Assembly (NCBI GenBank): GCA_902790625.1
Contig: CADASP010000008.1
Location: 1 to 64,000, forward strand
Length of the DNA: 64,000 bases
Source of the DNA: an uncultured Prevotellaceae bacterium
GTDB lineage: Bacteria > Bacteroidota > Bacteroidia > Bacteroidales > Bacteroidaceae
Direction of reading: 5' to 3'
The position numbers and the translations under genes are program-made. Each line of letters starts with the position of its first letter. The stretch's first letter is position 1. The notes under the pieces are model-generated. The model had not been told where the DNA came from and ran no database searches. It worked only from the letters and a program-made list of their open reading frames with translations. Shown here in pieces: positions 40,928-50,625 of this stretch.

Positions 40928-42271
40928 TTAAAAAGTGTTTGCCACCAGCGCCGAGTGGTCGTGGTTGAAGCCGCCCAGCCTGACGGTGACGAGCTGATTG
41001 TCGAGTTCGGGCGAGGCAAGGCGTGCAGGCAGCTCCACACGCACATAGTTGCGCGTAAATCCGTGCATGGCTCTGCCCCGTGTGGCCTTCTCCAACAGCA
41101 CCTCGGCATCTTGGCCCATATATTGTGCATAGAATGCCTCCGTCTTTTGGTCGGAGAGTTCGAGCAACCGCTTGCTGCGGTGTTTCTTCTCTTCCTCGCT
41201 CACCACGTAGGGGATTTTAAGCGCAGCCGTGCCAGGACGTTCGCTGTATGGAAATACATGAAGCTGGCTGACAGGCAATTGGTTGATTAACGCAAAGGTT
41301 TGCTCAAAGCATTCGGCGGTCTCGCCCCTACAGCCTACCATCACATCCACACCAATGAATGCATCGGGCATCACCTGTTTGATGTGCTCAATCTTTTGGG
41401 CGAAGAGACGGCTGTCGTAGTGGCGGTGCATCAGCCTAAGCACCTCGTCGCTGCCGCTCTGAAGGGGGATATGGAAGTGGGGCATGAAAGCCCGGCTATG
41501 CGCGCAATAGTCGATGAGGTCGTCGCTGAGCAAGTCGGGTTCCAGACTGCTGATGCGGTATCGGCTGATGCCTTCCACCTGGTCGAGAGCCTTTACCAAG
41601 TCGATGAATTTTTCGCCTGTGCTCTTCCCAAAGTCGCCGATGTTTACTCCTGTGAGAACGATTTCCTTACCCCCCTGGTCGGCGGCCTGTCGCGCCTGCT
41701 CCACCAGCGAGGCGATAGTGGGGTTGCGGCTGAAACCGCGAGCGTAAGGGATGGCACAATAGGTGCAGAAATAGTCGCAGCCGTCCTGCACCTTCAGAAA
41801 ATAGCGGGTGCGGTTGCCACGCGAGCAGCTGGGAGCGAAGCTCACAATATCCTTCGTCTTCTGGGTGTAGCAGGGCGCAGGGGCGGTAGACTTCTCGCCT
41901 CCCCCACCCCACTCCTCCGCCAGGAACTGCACCAGCTGGGCTTTCTCGTTGCTGCCCAGCACCAGGCTGACGCCGTCGATGTGGCTCACGGCCTGTGGTT
42001 CCAGCTGGGCGTAGCATCCTGTGACCACCACAAAGGCTCGTGGGTGCTGGCGAACCAGGCGATGGATGGCTTGGCGGCATTTGCGCGAGGCCACCTCGGT
42101 CACCGTGCAGGTGTTCACAATGCAAATGTCGACTTCCTCCCCCTTTTCTGCCGTGCGCACTCCCAGTTGCTGCAGCAAGCGTCCAAAGGTCGAGGTCTCA
42201 GAGAAGTTCAGCTTGCAGCCTAATGTGAAGTAGGCCGCTGTCTTACCCTGAAATGCTGATGAGTCTATCAT
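40928..42271 (-). CDS. mtaB: tRNA t6A37 methylthiotransferase MtaB
   Basis: 447 residues. Adds a methylthio group to t6A37 of tRNA using two Fe-S clusters. N-terminal UPF0004 domain with Cys in LGCKLNFSET, VNTCTVTEVASRKCRQ and TGCYAQLEP; radical-SAM cluster in CDYFCTYCAIPYARG; radical-SAM core (VLTGVNIGDFG, FHIPLQSGSDEVLRLMHR); C-terminal TRAM domain. The KCRQ and CDYFCTYC context fits MtaB rather than MiaB or RimO. A Gly-rich spacer (EEWGGGGEKS) separates the first two domains. Confidence 0.93.
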   Translation of the reverse strand: MIDSSAFQGKTAAYFTLGCKLNFSETSTFGRLLQQLGVRTAEKGEEVDICIVNTCTVTEVASRKCRQAIHRLVRQHPRAFVVVTGCYAQLEPQAVSHIDGVSLVLGSNEKAQLVQFLAEEWGGGGEKSTAPAPCYTQKTKDIVSFAPSCSRGNRTRYFLKVQDGCDYFCTYCAIPYARGFSRNPTIASLVEQARQAADQGGKEIVLTGVNIGDFGKSTGEKFIDLVKALDQVEGISRYRISSLEPDLLSDDLIDYCAHSRAFMPHFHIPLQSGSDEVLRLMHRHYDSRLFAQKIEHIKQVMPDAFIGVDVMVGCRGETAECFEQTFALINQLPVSQLHVFPYSERPGTAALKIPYVVSEEEKKHRSKRLLELSDQKTEAFYAQYMGQDAEVLLEKATRGRAMHGFTRNYVRVELPARLASPELDNQLVTVRLGGFNHDHSALVANTF

Positions 42272-42394
42272 TCTAATCGATGCAATGGTTTGTTTGCGAC
42301 CGCAAAATCAGTCAAAAAGAAACGGAGCGACAAGGCAAAAGGAGATTAATATATCCATTTACTACTGGCAAAGGTCCCCCCACCGCTCCAACAG

Positions 42395-42488
42395 CCGCTG
42401 TGCGCCGACCATCTCGTCGGTGAATACTCCCACAGAAACCTCCCCCCCGCCCCTCTCTCCAATCGGAGAGGGGCATATATACACCACG
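42395..42488. repeat. Shared CCGCTGTGCGCCGACC module and REP-like hairpin
   Basis: 42395-42420 matches 53727-53752 at 25 of 26 bases. It is followed by a REP-family hairpin CCCCTCTCC/GGAGAGGGG (about 42451-42474) and a TATATACACC tail. The rest of the 240-bp gap before mtaB holds nothing else recognised. Confidence 0.65.
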
Positions 42489-42512
42489 CGGCACAAGGGG
42501 AAGTCTATCTAA

Positions 42513-43874
42513 TCAAATGATGGGTTCCAGCTGACTGACGTTCTTTTCAATCTGTTCGTCGCTGACGGAGTAGTTCTGCAGGTCGCCGTTGATGTACTGG
42601 TCGTAGCTGGGCATGTCGATGAGTCCGTGTCCTGAGAGGTTGAAGAGGATAACCTTCTGCTCGCCTGTCTGCTTGCACTTATTAGCCTCGCGGATGGTGG
42701 CAGCAATGGCATGGCAGCTCTCGGGAGCGGGAATGATGCCCTCGGTGCGGGCAAAGAGCATGCCGGCGTCGAAGCTCTCCAACTGCGGAATGTCAACACC
42801 ATGCATCAGGCCGTCTTTGATCAGCTGACTGACAATCATGCCGGCTCCGTGGTAGCGCAGTCCACCAGCGTGTATGTTGGATGGTTTGAACTGGTGGCCG
42901 AGGGTGAACATGGGCAGCAGGGGGGTGTAGCCAGCCTCGTCGCCAAAGTCATACTGGAACTTGCCGCGTGTCAGTTTCGGACAGCTCTCAGGCTCGGCGG
43001 CGATGAACTCGGTCGTCTTGCCGTCCTTCAAGTTGTGACGCATGAAGGGGAAGGCGATGCCACCGAAGTTGGAGCCTCCGCCAAAGCAGGCAATCACCAT
43101 GTCGGGGTATTCGCCAGCCAAGGCCATCTGCTTCTCGGCTTCCAAACCGATGATGCTCTGGTGCAGCGCCACATGATTGAGCACTGAGCCCAGCGTGTAC
43201 TTGCAGTTGGGAGTAGTCGTAGCCAGTTCCACAGCCTCGCTGATGGCGGTGCCCAGCGAGCCTGAGTGCATGGGGTCGCGGGTGATGATGTCCTTGCCTG
43301 CGCGGGTTGACATCGAGGGAGAGCCGGTGACGGCGGCCCCGAAGGTGCGCATGGCCGTAGAGCGGTAGGGCTTTTGTTGCATCGTAATCTTCACCTGATA
43401 GACGGCACACTCCAAGCCATAGAGCTTGGCAGCGTAGCTGAGTGCCATGCCCCACTGTCCGGCACCCGTCTCGGTGGTCACGTTGGTAGTGCCCTCCTGC
43501 TTGGCGTAGTAGCACTGTGGCAGAGCGGAATTGATCTTGTGCGAACCCAGCGGGTTGGTCGACTCATTTTTAAAATATATGTGGGCGGGAGTGCCAAGAG
43601 CCTCCTCGAGCGCATAGGCACGTACCAAGGGTGTGGAACGATAGAAGCGATACTTCTCTTGCACCTCCTCGGGGATGTCGATGAAGGGGTGCACGGTGTC
43701 GAGTTCTTGCACACAGCACTCGCGCGGGAAGATGTGGGCAAGGTCGTCGACGCCTAATGGCTGGTGGGTCTTGGGATGGATGGGTGGCAGCGGCTTGTGG
43801 GGCATGTCGGCCTGGATGTTGTACCACTGCGTTGGAATCTCACTCTCCTGAAGGATGAATTTCTTTTGTTTCAT
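42513..43874 (-). CDS. TrpB2-type tryptophan synthase beta-like enzyme
   Basis: 453 residues, the longer TrpB2 class. PLP enzyme converting serine plus indole to tryptophan in the canonical reaction. Motifs: PLP-Lys in NPLGSHKINSA, Glu in TTETGAGQWG, phosphate-cup ACFGGGSNFGG, and GVDIPQLESFDAGMLF with the C-terminal LSGHGLIDM. TrpB2 enzymes are often found alone, as here, without trpA; proposed roles include indole salvage or serine deamination. It follows the UxuB-like gene by 28 bp, so it is likely the last gene of that operon. Confidence 0.9.
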   Translation of the reverse strand: MKQKKFILQESEIPTQWYNIQADMPHKPLPPIHPKTHQPLGVDDLAHIFPRECCVQELDTVHPFIDIPEEVQEKYRFYRSTPLVRAYALEEALGTPAHIYFKNESTNPLGSHKINSALPQCYYAKQEGTTNVTTETGAGQWGMALSYAAKLYGLECAVYQVKITMQQKPYRSTAMRTFGAAVTGSPSMSTRAGKDIITRDPMHSGSLGTAISEAVELATTTPNCKYTLGSVLNHVALHQSIIGLEAEKQMALAGEYPDMVIACFGGGSNFGGIAFPFMRHNLKDGKTTEFIAAEPESCPKLTRGKFQYDFGDEAGYTPLLPMFTLGHQFKPSNIHAGGLRYHGAGMIVSQLIKDGLMHGVDIPQLESFDAGMLFARTEGIIPAPESCHAIAATIREANKCKQTGEQKVILFNLSGHGLIDMPSYDQYINGDLQNYSVSDEQIEKNVSQLEPII

Positions 43875-43902
43875 AAATCTTGTTAGTTAAAGTGTTAATT
43901 GT

Positions 43903-45489
43903 TTATCTGGCTTCCACATATTTGTGTAAAGTGGCGCGCACGGCACCGTGGCCAGCGAAGAGCTGGCGCACCATGTCCTCTATCTGATCTCCCAGCCCAG
44001 CCTGGTAGAGGTCGACTCCAAACACGTCGGCACGGCTGTAGAGCTGGCGCAGACACGAATAGTCCTGCTCAGGCTGGCCCACCTGGAGCGGAGCCACAAT
44101 GGCCTGCAACTCGGCGAGCATGGGGTCGGGAGAGGGCTCGAAGGGCGTGCCATCGTCCTTGATGCCCTTCAGATAGCGGGCATAACCAGCCAGCGTGAGG
44201 GGGATGAGCACCAGATTCTGCATGTCGAGGCCACGGCTGATGTATTTCTTGATGGTCTCGCCGAAGCGGATGGGCAGCTTCTGGCTGGTGTCCATGGCGA
44301 TGCGCTGCGGGGCATCGGGCATGAAAGGATTGGGCAGACGACGGTTGATGACGGCACCGATGAACTCGTAGGGGTTGAGCACGCCAGGGTCGGTGACCAC
44401 GGGCATGGCCTCGATGTAGCCCAGCTTCTGCACAAAGGAGCGCAGGTCGGCATCGGCCATCTCGGCGCTGATGAGGGTATAGCCCAGCATGCAGCCATAG
44501 ATGCTCATGGCGGTATGCAGGGGGTTGAGGCAGGTGGTGACCTTCATCGTCTCCACCTTGTCCACAGTCTCGCGGGTAGTGTAAAGGGCACCGCCCAAAT
44601 GCAGGGGTGGACGTCCGTTGGTATAGTTGTCCTCGATGACCAGGTACTGTACCTCCTCGGCATTGACGAAGGGGGCAGTGAACGTGTGCTTCTCGGTCTC
44701 AATGTAGTTGTTGTCCTCGAATCCGTCTTGCGCCAACAGCTCTTTCACCCGCTCATGGGGCCTGGGCGTAATCTTGTCAATCATCGACCAGGGGAAGGTA
44801 ATCTTTGTTTCGTCCTTCAGATAGAGGAGGAAAGCGTCGGGCACCAGGCCGTCCTTCACCCAGCGCTCGGCATAGGCCATGACACCGGCCTTTACCTTGT
44901 CGCCATTGTGCGAGCAGTTGTCCATCGACTGCACGGTGAGGGGAAGCTCGCCGGCCTGCCAACGCTCATAGAGCAGGGCGCAAACCTTGCCCATGGCGAA
45001 GACGGGCTTCAGGCCGCGAGCCAGGTCGGCATCGTTATAGGTGTAGCCCTTCTCGGTGATGGTGAACGAAATCATCTGCAATGAGGGATTGCGGAAGATG
45101 TCGACCAGACGCTGCCAGTCGGCAAACTGCGGGTCGGCCTTCAGTGCCTCGGTGACGCTGGCGATGACTTTCTTCTCGATGGTGCCCGTAGATTGCAGGC
45201 TGACGAGCAGCGACAGGTTGTCGTAGGGGGTGTATGCCTTGTCGACGACCTCGAAGTCAAATGTCTCGGCCACGATGACGCCTCGGTCGTATTGTCCCGT
45301 GTTGAGCGCGTCGTTGAGGATGGCGGCAGGGAAAGCCCTAAAAATGTTGCCACCGCCGAAGTGCACCCACGTGGGCTCCGCGAAGGTCTTGCGACGCACA
45401 GCTTGAATATCATACTTGGGGAGCTGGTAGCCCTTGCTCTCCCATTCTGCGGCATTCAGATGGCCGGTCAAAATATCCTTTAGTTTCAT
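43903..45489 (-). CDS. Mannitol-dehydrogenase family oxidoreductase (fructuronate reductase-like)
   Basis: 528 residues from ATG 45489. Long-chain polyol/mannonate dehydrogenase fold: N-terminal NAD-binding PTWVHFGGGNIFRAF, the middle segment SMDNCSHNGDKV, catalytic Lys and downstream Asn/His in KVTTCLNPLHTA. UxuB interconverts fructuronate and mannonate; UxaB and mannitol dehydrogenase are close relatives, and the sequence alone does not separate them. The KDG genes at 32.4-34.7 kb favour a uronate role. It sits in a tight minus-strand run with tatD and trpB2. Confidence 0.85.
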   Translation of the reverse strand: MKLKDILTGHLNAAEWESKGYQLPKYDIQAVRRKTFAEPTWVHFGGGNIFRAFPAAILNDALNTGQYDRGVIVAETFDFEVVDKAYTPYDNLSLLVSLQSTGTIEKKVIASVTEALKADPQFADWQRLVDIFRNPSLQMISFTITEKGYTYNDADLARGLKPVFAMGKVCALLYERWQAGELPLTVQSMDNCSHNGDKVKAGVMAYAERWVKDGLVPDAFLLYLKDETKITFPWSMIDKITPRPHERVKELLAQDGFEDNNYIETEKHTFTAPFVNAEEVQYLVIEDNYTNGRPPLHLGGALYTTRETVDKVETMKVTTCLNPLHTAMSIYGCMLGYTLISAEMADADLRSFVQKLGYIEAMPVVTDPGVLNPYEFIGAVINRRLPNPFMPDAPQRIAMDTSQKLPIRFGETIKKYISRGLDMQNLVLIPLTLAGYARYLKGIKDDGTPFEPSPDPMLAELQAIVAPLQVGQPEQDYSCLRQLYSRADVFGVDLYQAGLGDQIEDMVRQLFAGHGAVRATLHKYVEAR

Positions 45490-45515
45490 AGTAATATATA
45501 AATATTGATAATGTT

Positions 45516-46298
45516 TCAATTTAATCCGAATACGCGTTGGGCTGTGGCCGTGGTGACTTCGGCCACCGTTTCCTCGCTCACGCCATAGGCCAGTGCGAGG
45601 TGCTCGATGACATGAGTGATATAGGCGCTCTCATTGCGCTGGCCGCGCAGGGGCACGGGAGCCATATAGGGGGCATCGGTCTCCAGAACGATGCGCTCCA
45701 ACGGGACGGTTGATGCCAGCACCTGGGGCAGATGGCTCTTCTTGAACGTGAGCACACCGCCTATGCCCAACACAAAGTGCTGAAACTGCAACAGCTCCAA
45801 GGCTTCGTGCTCGTTGCCAGTGAAACAATGGAACACGCCTCCCGGCAACTCCGACTCATAGCCTCGCAACAGCCGCACCATCTCGTTCTGAGCCTTGCGA
45901 CTATGAATCATCAAGGGGAGCCTGGTCTGCACCGACCATCCCACCTGCTGCTCGAAAGCCTGAAGCTGCTCTTGTTCGAACTCGCGGCTCCAGTAATAGT
46001 CGAGGCCCACCTCGCCGATGGCGATGAGCTGTGGCGAGTGGAGGTCGACGAGCTGGTGGATGGCATTGAGCTGCTGCTGCCAGTCGGACTTCACCTCTTC
46101 AGGGTGCAAGCCCACCATGGCATAGAGGAAGCCCGGATGCTGCCGACATAGATGGATGATGCGGGCAGACGACGATAGGTCGATGGCTGGCACCATGATG
46201 GCGGTACAGCCCGCCTGCTGTGCCCGCTGCATCACATCGTGGCGGTCTGTTGCAAATTCCTCCCCGTCCAAGTGGGCATGTGTGTCAATGAACCTCAT
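45516..46298 (-). CDS. TatD-family metal-dependent hydrolase
   Basis: 260 residues. TIM-barrel nuclease family. Metal-binding motifs: IDTHAHLDGEEF, GLHPEEVKS, AIGEVGLDYYW, LMIHSRKA, FHCFTGN, and VLETDAPYMAP. TatD enzymes are Mg-dependent 3'-5' exonucleases or AP-site processing enzymes; which paralogue (TatD/YcfH/YjjV) cannot be told. It lies 9 bp after the polyprenyl synthase stop. Confidence 0.93.
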   Translation of the reverse strand: MRFIDTHAHLDGEEFATDRHDVMQRAQQAGCTAIMVPAIDLSSSARIIHLCRQHPGFLYAMVGLHPEEVKSDWQQQLNAIHQLVDLHSPQLIAIGEVGLDYYWSREFEQEQLQAFEQQVGWSVQTRLPLMIHSRKAQNEMVRLLRGYESELPGGVFHCFTGNEHEALELLQFQHFVLGIGGVLTFKKSHLPQVLASTVPLERIVLETDAPYMAPVPLRGQRNESAYITHVIEHLALAYGVSEETVAEVTTATAQRVFGLN

Positions 46299-46307
46299 GT
46301 CACGCTC

Positions 46308-47282
46308 TTAGTATTTGCGGTACATCATTTGTTCGGCATATAGGCGAAGGGGGGCTTTCCTCTCGCCGTCAACGCTTACCTGCTTCAACAGGCGTTGTGC
46401 CTCGTCGAAATACTTTTTGATGGTCTTCTCACACAGCTGTCTGATGCCCAACTCGTTGTAGATGGCGGTCACAGCCTGCACCTTCTCCTGCCGGTCGAAA
46501 TCGGTGGCAGCCAGCCATCGCATCAGCTCGGCACGCTGACCTGCATCGGCCAGGGCCAAGGCGTTGATGAGCATGTAGGTCTTCTTGTTAGTCACGATGT
46601 CACCGCCAATGGCTTTGCCAAAGGTCTGCTCATCGCCATACACATCGAGCAGGTCGTCCTGCAGTTGAAAAGCCAACCCCAGGCTCTCGCCAAATTGGTA
46701 GAGGAGTTCGGCGTCGGCAGCGGGGGCATCGGCCAAGATGGCTCCTATCTTCAGGGCGCACGCCAGCAGCACACTGGTCTTCAATCGAATCATCTCGATG
46801 TATTCCTCCTCTGCCACGTCGTTGCGCGTCTCAAAGTCCATATCATATTGCTGCCCCTCGCCAATCTGCAGTGCCGTCTCGGTGAAGAGGTCCATCACCT
46901 GTGGCAGATGCTCGGCATCGCAATGCTGCATTTGCTCGTAAGCCATGAGCAGCATGGTGTCGCCCGATAGAATGGCCGTGTTGGCATTCCAGCGCACGTG
47001 CACCGTGGGATGCCCTCGGCGCTTCTCGGCACGATCCATCAGGTCATCGTGGAGCAGTGTGAAGTTGTGATAGGTCTCCAGCGCCAGCGCCTGGGGCATG
47101 ATGCAGGTGGGATGGTCTTTGAAAAGTTGATATCCCAGCATCATCAACACGGGGCGTATGCGCTTGCCGCCCATAGCCAAAACATACTTCACGGGGTCGT
47201 AGAGCGACGCCGGCCTACGGACGTATGCCTGAGCTTGCAGCGCGTCGTTCACGCTCTTCATCAGTTCTTCTGCTTGATACAT
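46308..47282 (-). CDS. Polyprenyl diphosphate synthase
   Basis: 324 residues. Elongates allylic diphosphates with isopentenyl diphosphate. First Asp-rich motif in LLHDDLMDRAEKRRG, second in QLQDDLLDVYGD, with GKRIRPVL upstream and GGDIVTNKKTYML downstream. The chain length cannot be read with certainty; the family includes farnesyl, geranylgeranyl and octaprenyl synthases. It precedes tatD in a minus-strand run. Confidence 0.93.
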   Translation of the reverse strand: MYQAEELMKSVNDALQAQAYVRRPASLYDPVKYVLAMGGKRIRPVLMMLGYQLFKDHPTCIMPQALALETYHNFTLLHDDLMDRAEKRRGHPTVHVRWNANTAILSGDTMLLMAYEQMQHCDAEHLPQVMDLFTETALQIGEGQQYDMDFETRNDVAEEEYIEMIRLKTSVLLACALKIGAILADAPAADAELLYQFGESLGLAFQLQDDLLDVYGDEQTFGKAIGGDIVTNKKTYMLINALALADAGQRAELMRWLAATDFDRQEKVQAVTAIYNELGIRQLCEKTIKKYFDEAQRLLKQVSVDGERKAPLRLYAEQMMYRKY

Positions 47283-47304
47283 ATATTTATTCTCCCTTCT
47301 TTGT

Positions 47305-48006
47305 TTATAACTTGAACACCACAGGAATACAGACTTTGGTTCGGCAAGGCTGGTCGTTCTCGATGCCGGCCGTCCAGCGGGGCATCATACGCAGCACACG
47401 GAGTACCTCGGCATCGCAGAGTGGATGCAGCGATTGCACCACTTTGACATCGGTGATGGAACCGTCGGTGTTGACGATGAACTCGGCCACCACCTTGCCC
47501 GTCAGCTTCTGTGCCTCCAGCGACTTGGGGTATTTCAGGTTGCGCGTCAACCATTTCATCAGCTCCACTGGCCCGCCGGGAAACTGCGGCAGCTCCTCTA
47601 CCACACGAAACGACATCACCTCATCGTCGGGTGGCGGCGGTGGCTCCATCTCCACCAGCTCCTCGTCGTCGGTGGCTTCCATGTCGTCATCGACATCGGT
47701 CTCCACGGGTTCGTCATCGTCCAGCGGAGCCTCTTCTTCCTCGTCTTCCACCACCACTATCTTCGTCTCAGGCTTCGGCTCCACCTTCGGGGCCAATATC
47801 AGGTCTTTCTCCTGTTGCAGCATGGGTGGCAGCTCCATCTCATCGTCAAGGCGCGCCAGCAGCTCGGCATCGTCGAGGGGATCATCGGGTTCCATGGTGT
47901 ACTCCAACGCCACAAACAAGCATGCCAACGCAGCCACTCCCCCCAGCAGCAATCGCTGTGGTCGGCGGCTCTCCAGGTCGGCGCTCTTGCTTTTCTTCTC
48001 TTCCAT
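47305..48006 (-). CDS. TonB-family energy transducer
   Basis: 233 residues from ATG 48006. Layout: charged N-terminus, single TM at about 21-40 (LLLGGVAALACLFVALEY), a long periplasmic acidic and Pro-rich linker (many Asp/Glu, then EMEPPPPPDDE), and a C-terminal TonB domain of about 85 residues (NLKYPKSLEAQKLTGKVVA, FIVNTDGSITDVKVV, VLRMMPRWTAG). Transfers proton-motive energy to outer-membrane receptors. The acidic linker is unusual next to the Lys/Pro-rich linkers of enterobacterial TonB, though I recall it from other Bacteroidota. Divergent from porQ. Confidence 0.9.
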   Translation of the reverse strand: MEEKKSKSADLESRRPQRLLLGGVAALACLFVALEYTMEPDDPLDDAELLARLDDEMELPPMLQQEKDLILAPKVEPKPETKIVVVEDEEEEAPLDDDEPVETDVDDDMEATDDEELVEMEPPPPPDDEVMSFRVVEELPQFPGGPVELMKWLTRNLKYPKSLEAQKLTGKVVAEFIVNTDGSITDVKVVQSLHPLCDAEVLRVLRMMPRWTAGIENDQPCRTKVCIPVVFKL

Positions 48007-48142
48007 CGTTTGTGCCGCAACTTGCGCCCTGATGCTCCCTACGAGGCAGAAAACGCGGTGCTGCTTGCAATAATCTTGCAGGAAAATCGTTATTATTACG
48101 AAATCCGCATGCAAATATAGCACGGATATTTGAAAAAAGCTG

Positions 48143-48150
48143 TATCTTTG
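48143..48150 (+). promoter_or_regulatory. -7 element upstream of porQ
   Basis: TATCTTTG at 48143-48150, 22 bp before ATG 48173. I see no good -33 element at the usual spacing. Confidence 0.5.
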
Positions 48151-48172
48151 CAGCAAATTTTAGATTATTTAG

Positions 48173-49117
48173 ATGAAAAAAGTTGTTTTTACTGCTCTGC
48201 TCACCGTTTTTGCGCTCAATTGTCGTGCGCAAGACAGTCAGACGGCATTCAATTTCCTGCGCCTTCCAGTGAGTGCTCATACCACAGCCTTGGGCGGTGA
48301 AAACATCACCATCAGCGACGACGACGGAACGCTCGTCTTCCACAACCCCTCGCTCATCAGCAATGTATCCGACCGTTCGCTATCGCTGGGCATGATGACC
48401 TATATGCAGGGATGCGTTACCGCCAGCGGCGCCTATCAGCAGTATGTTGGCGAGCGTGGCACATGGGGCGTGCAAGGGCGCTTCATCAGCTATGGCGAGA
48501 TGAAGGAGACGACCTACACAGGCGAGCAAACGGGCACCTTCAGCGCCAAGGACATCGCCGTGGGAGGTACCTTCGCCTACAACTTGAGCAACAGAATCAG
48601 CGGTGGAATCACGGCAAAAATGGTCACTTCCTACATCGGACGCTACAACTCTATAGCTGCCGCCGTCGATTTGGGCCTCAACTACTACGATGCCGACCGC
48701 CAATGGAGCATCTCAGCCGTGGCACGCAACTTGGGCGGTCAGCTCACGGCCTACGAGAACGACTTCGAGCGCATGCCCCTCGACCTGCAAGTGGGCGTCA
48801 GCAAACGCTTGGTAGGGTCGCCACTGCGATTCTCGGCCACATTGGTGCGGCTCAACGACTGGGAATACGGACTGGGCAAACACCTCGTCTTAGGTGCCGA
48901 CCTGCTGCTGTCGGAGCAGATTTATCTTGCGGCAGGATACAACGCCATGCGAGCCACCGAGATGAAGATTTCGGATGGCGAAGGCAAGAGCAGCCACGGG
49001 GCAGCATTGTCCTTTGGTGGAGGAATACAGTTGGAGCGCCTGAAGTTGCATGTGGCTTATGCCAAGCTGCACGTCAGTTCGCCATCGTTGGTCGTAAACT
49101 TTAGCTATACATTATAA
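48173..49117 (+). CDS. porQ: Type IX secretion system protein PorQ
   Basis: 314 residues with a signal peptide ([16 protein letters not shown]). The start of the mature protein, [20 protein letters not shown], is the PorQ signature; the rest is a FadL-like 14-strand outer-membrane barrel ([48 protein letters not shown]). In the attachment complex PorQ and PorZ bind the outer leaflet and help anchor cargo to A-LPS. The gene is followed by cmk, a pairing that I recall in Porphyromonas and Prevotella. Confidence 0.92.
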   Translation: MKKVVFTALLTVFALNCRAQDSQTAFNFLRLPVSAHTTALGGENITISDDDGTLVFHNPSLISNVSDRSLSLGMMTYMQGCVTASGAYQQYVGERGTWGVQGRFISYGEMKETTYTGEQTGTFSAKDIAVGGTFAYNLSNRISGGITAKMVTSYIGRYNSIAAAVDLGLNYYDADRQWSISAVARNLGGQLTAYENDFERMPLDLQVGVSKRLVGSPLRFSATLVRLNDWEYGLGKHLVLGADLLLSEQIYLAAGYNAMRATEMKISDGEGKSSHGAALSFGGGIQLERLKLHVAYAKLHVSSPSLVVNFSYTL

Positions 49118-49127
49118 ACAGACTGAT

Positions 49128-49826
49128 ATGAAGAAAATTACCATTGCCATCGACGGGCATTCGTCGTGCGGGAAAAGCACGATGGCCAAGGCCCTTGCAC
49201 AGCAGCTGGGCTATATCTATGTCGACACTGGAGCCATGTATCGCAGCGTCACGCTCTATGCCCTGCAGCACCAGCTTATCCAGCCCGACGGAACCATCCT
49301 CACCGACAAGCTGCAACAGCAGATGGACTCCATACACATCACCTTCCAGCTCGACCCAACCACCAAGTGCCCCCTCACCTACCTCAACGGCGAGTGTGTC
49401 GAGGGTCCCATCCGCTCATTAGAGGTGTCAAACCACGTCAGCCCCATTGCCGCCCTACCCTTCGTGCGCGAGGCCATGGTAGCCCAACAACAGGCGATGG
49501 GTCTCGAAGGAGGTATCGTCATGGACGGTCGCGACATTGGCACCGTGGTCTTCCCGCATGCTGAGCTGAAGGTCTTCGTCACCGCCACCGCACAAGTGAG
49601 GGCGCAGCGCCGCTACGATGAATTGGTGCAAAAAGGCATGCCTGCCGATTTCGACGACATCCTGAAAAACGTGCAGGAACGCGACTACATCGACTCGCAC
49701 CGCGAGGTGTCGCCACTGAGGCAAGCCCCCGACGCCATCCTGCTCGACAACAGCCAGATGACCATAGAAGGACAAAACCAGTGGCTGCTTGACAAAGCCA
49801 TGGGCGTCATCAACGCTGATTGCTAA
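49128..49826 (+). CDS. cmk: Cytidylate kinase
   Basis: 232 residues. Phosphorylates CMP and dCMP with ATP. P-loop [17 protein letters not shown], substrate-side [14 protein letters not shown], and [20 protein letters not shown] with the LID-side RAQRRYDEL. Full family length. It begins 10 bp after porQ. Confidence 0.95.
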   Translation: MKKITIAIDGHSSCGKSTMAKALAQQLGYIYVDTGAMYRSVTLYALQHQLIQPDGTILTDKLQQQMDSIHITFQLDPTTKCPLTYLNGECVEGPIRSLEVSNHVSPIAALPFVREAMVAQQQAMGLEGGIVMDGRDIGTVVFPHAELKVFVTATAQVRAQRRYDELVQKGMPADFDDILKNVQERDYIDSHREVSPLRQAPDAILLDNSQMTIEGQNQWLLDKAMGVINADC

Positions 49827-49857
49827 GCTGCCAGTCAGCCAGACAATAGGATACAAC

Positions 49858-49907
49858 AAAAAGATGACCAATCGCCGTGGATAACACGGTCATTGGTCAT
49901 CATTTTT
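49858..49907. terminator. Bidirectional terminator between cmk and the ribosomal operon
   Basis: GATGACCAAT (49863-49872) pairs with ATTGGTCATC (49892-49901), with an inner CCGTG/CACGG stem. An A-run on the left and a T-run on the right make it work on both strands, matching the convergent genes on each side. Confidence 0.8.
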
Positions 49908-49924
49908 ATGCGTAAAGTAAAAAA

Positions 49925-50083
49925 TCAGTTCTTGAAGAAATCCTTCACGGCCTCGTTGGGCACCATCTGCTCATCAAAGATGTAAGCACCCGTCTTGGGG
50001 CTCTTCACCATGCGGATCACCTTTGAATAGGCACGTCCATCCTTCGAACCCTCATGCAGGGTAGCAACTACTTTCTTTGCCAT
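49925..50083 (-). CDS. DUF4295 small ribosome-associated protein
   Basis: 52 residues, read directly from the sequence: basic, starting MAKKVVATLHEGSKDGRAYS and ending VKDFFKN. In Bacteroidota this family almost always follows rpmB and rpmG, and a ribosomal or assembly role is presumed. Gap to rpmG is 18 bp. The terminator at 49858-49907 closes the operon. Confidence 0.88.
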   Translation of the reverse strand: MAKKVVATLHEGSKDGRAYSKVIRMVKSPKTGAYIFDEQMVPNEAVKDFFKN

Positions 50084-50101
50084 AGTTCTTTAGCCTTTCT
50101 C

Positions 50102-50293
50102 TTACTTTATCTCCTTGTGAAGAGTCATCTTCTTCAGGATGGGGTTATACTTCATCAGCTCCATGCGCTCAGGCGTGTTCTTACGATTCTTCGTCGTAAT
50201 ATAACGGCTGGTGCCCGGCATTCCGCTGTTTTTCATCTCGGTGCACTCCAGGATGACCTGGACGCGATTGCCTTTTGCTTTCTTGCTTGCCAT
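50102..50293 (-). CDS. rpmG: Ribosomal protein bL33
   Basis: 63 residues, basic. Family core [38 protein letters not shown]. The Cys pairs of zinc-binding L33 forms are absent (C-minus type), as usual for this group. It sits 6 bp after rpmB. Confidence 0.95.
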   Translation of the reverse strand: MASKKAKGNRVQVILECTEMKNSGMPGTSRYITTKNRKNTPERMELMKYNPILKKMTLHKEIK

Positions 50294-50299
50294 GGTTTT

Positions 50300-50563
50300 T
50301 TAGTCTCCTATAACTTTAATGTCTTTCCAATCGACGAATCCTTTGGCAACGGCCTGCTTCAGGGCGGCGTCGAGACCTACCTTATTAACCAAACGAAGAC
50401 CAGCTGCACATATCTTCAACTGAATCCAGCAGTCCTCCTCTACATAGTAGAATTTCTTGCTGAACAGGTTGACATCAAAGCTTCTCTTCGTGCGGTGCTT
50501 TGAGTGAGACACATTATTACCTATCTGTGCCTTTTTACCGGTGATTTGACAAACTTTCGACAT
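50300..50563 (-). CDS. rpmB: Ribosomal protein bL28
   Basis: 87 residues. Signatures [35 protein letters not shown], and [16 protein letters not shown]. First gene of the rpmB-rpmG-DUF4295 operon, driven from 50618-50625. Confidence 0.95.
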   Translation of the reverse strand: MSKVCQITGKKAQIGNNVSHSKHRTKRSFDVNLFSKKFYYVEEDCWIQLKICAAGLRLVNKVGLDAALKQAVAKGFVDWKDIKVIGD

Positions 50564-50617
50564 TGCTATCTACTCTTTAATTGTGTACTTTTTTAGTAAC
50601 TTACTCCAAACAGGGTG

Positions 50618-50625
50618 CAAAGGTA
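50618..50625 (-). promoter_or_regulatory. -7 element of the rpmB operon
   Basis: Minus-strand TACCTTTG (50625-50618), about 55 bp before the rpmB ATG; the -33 region is not consensus. Confidence 0.5.
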
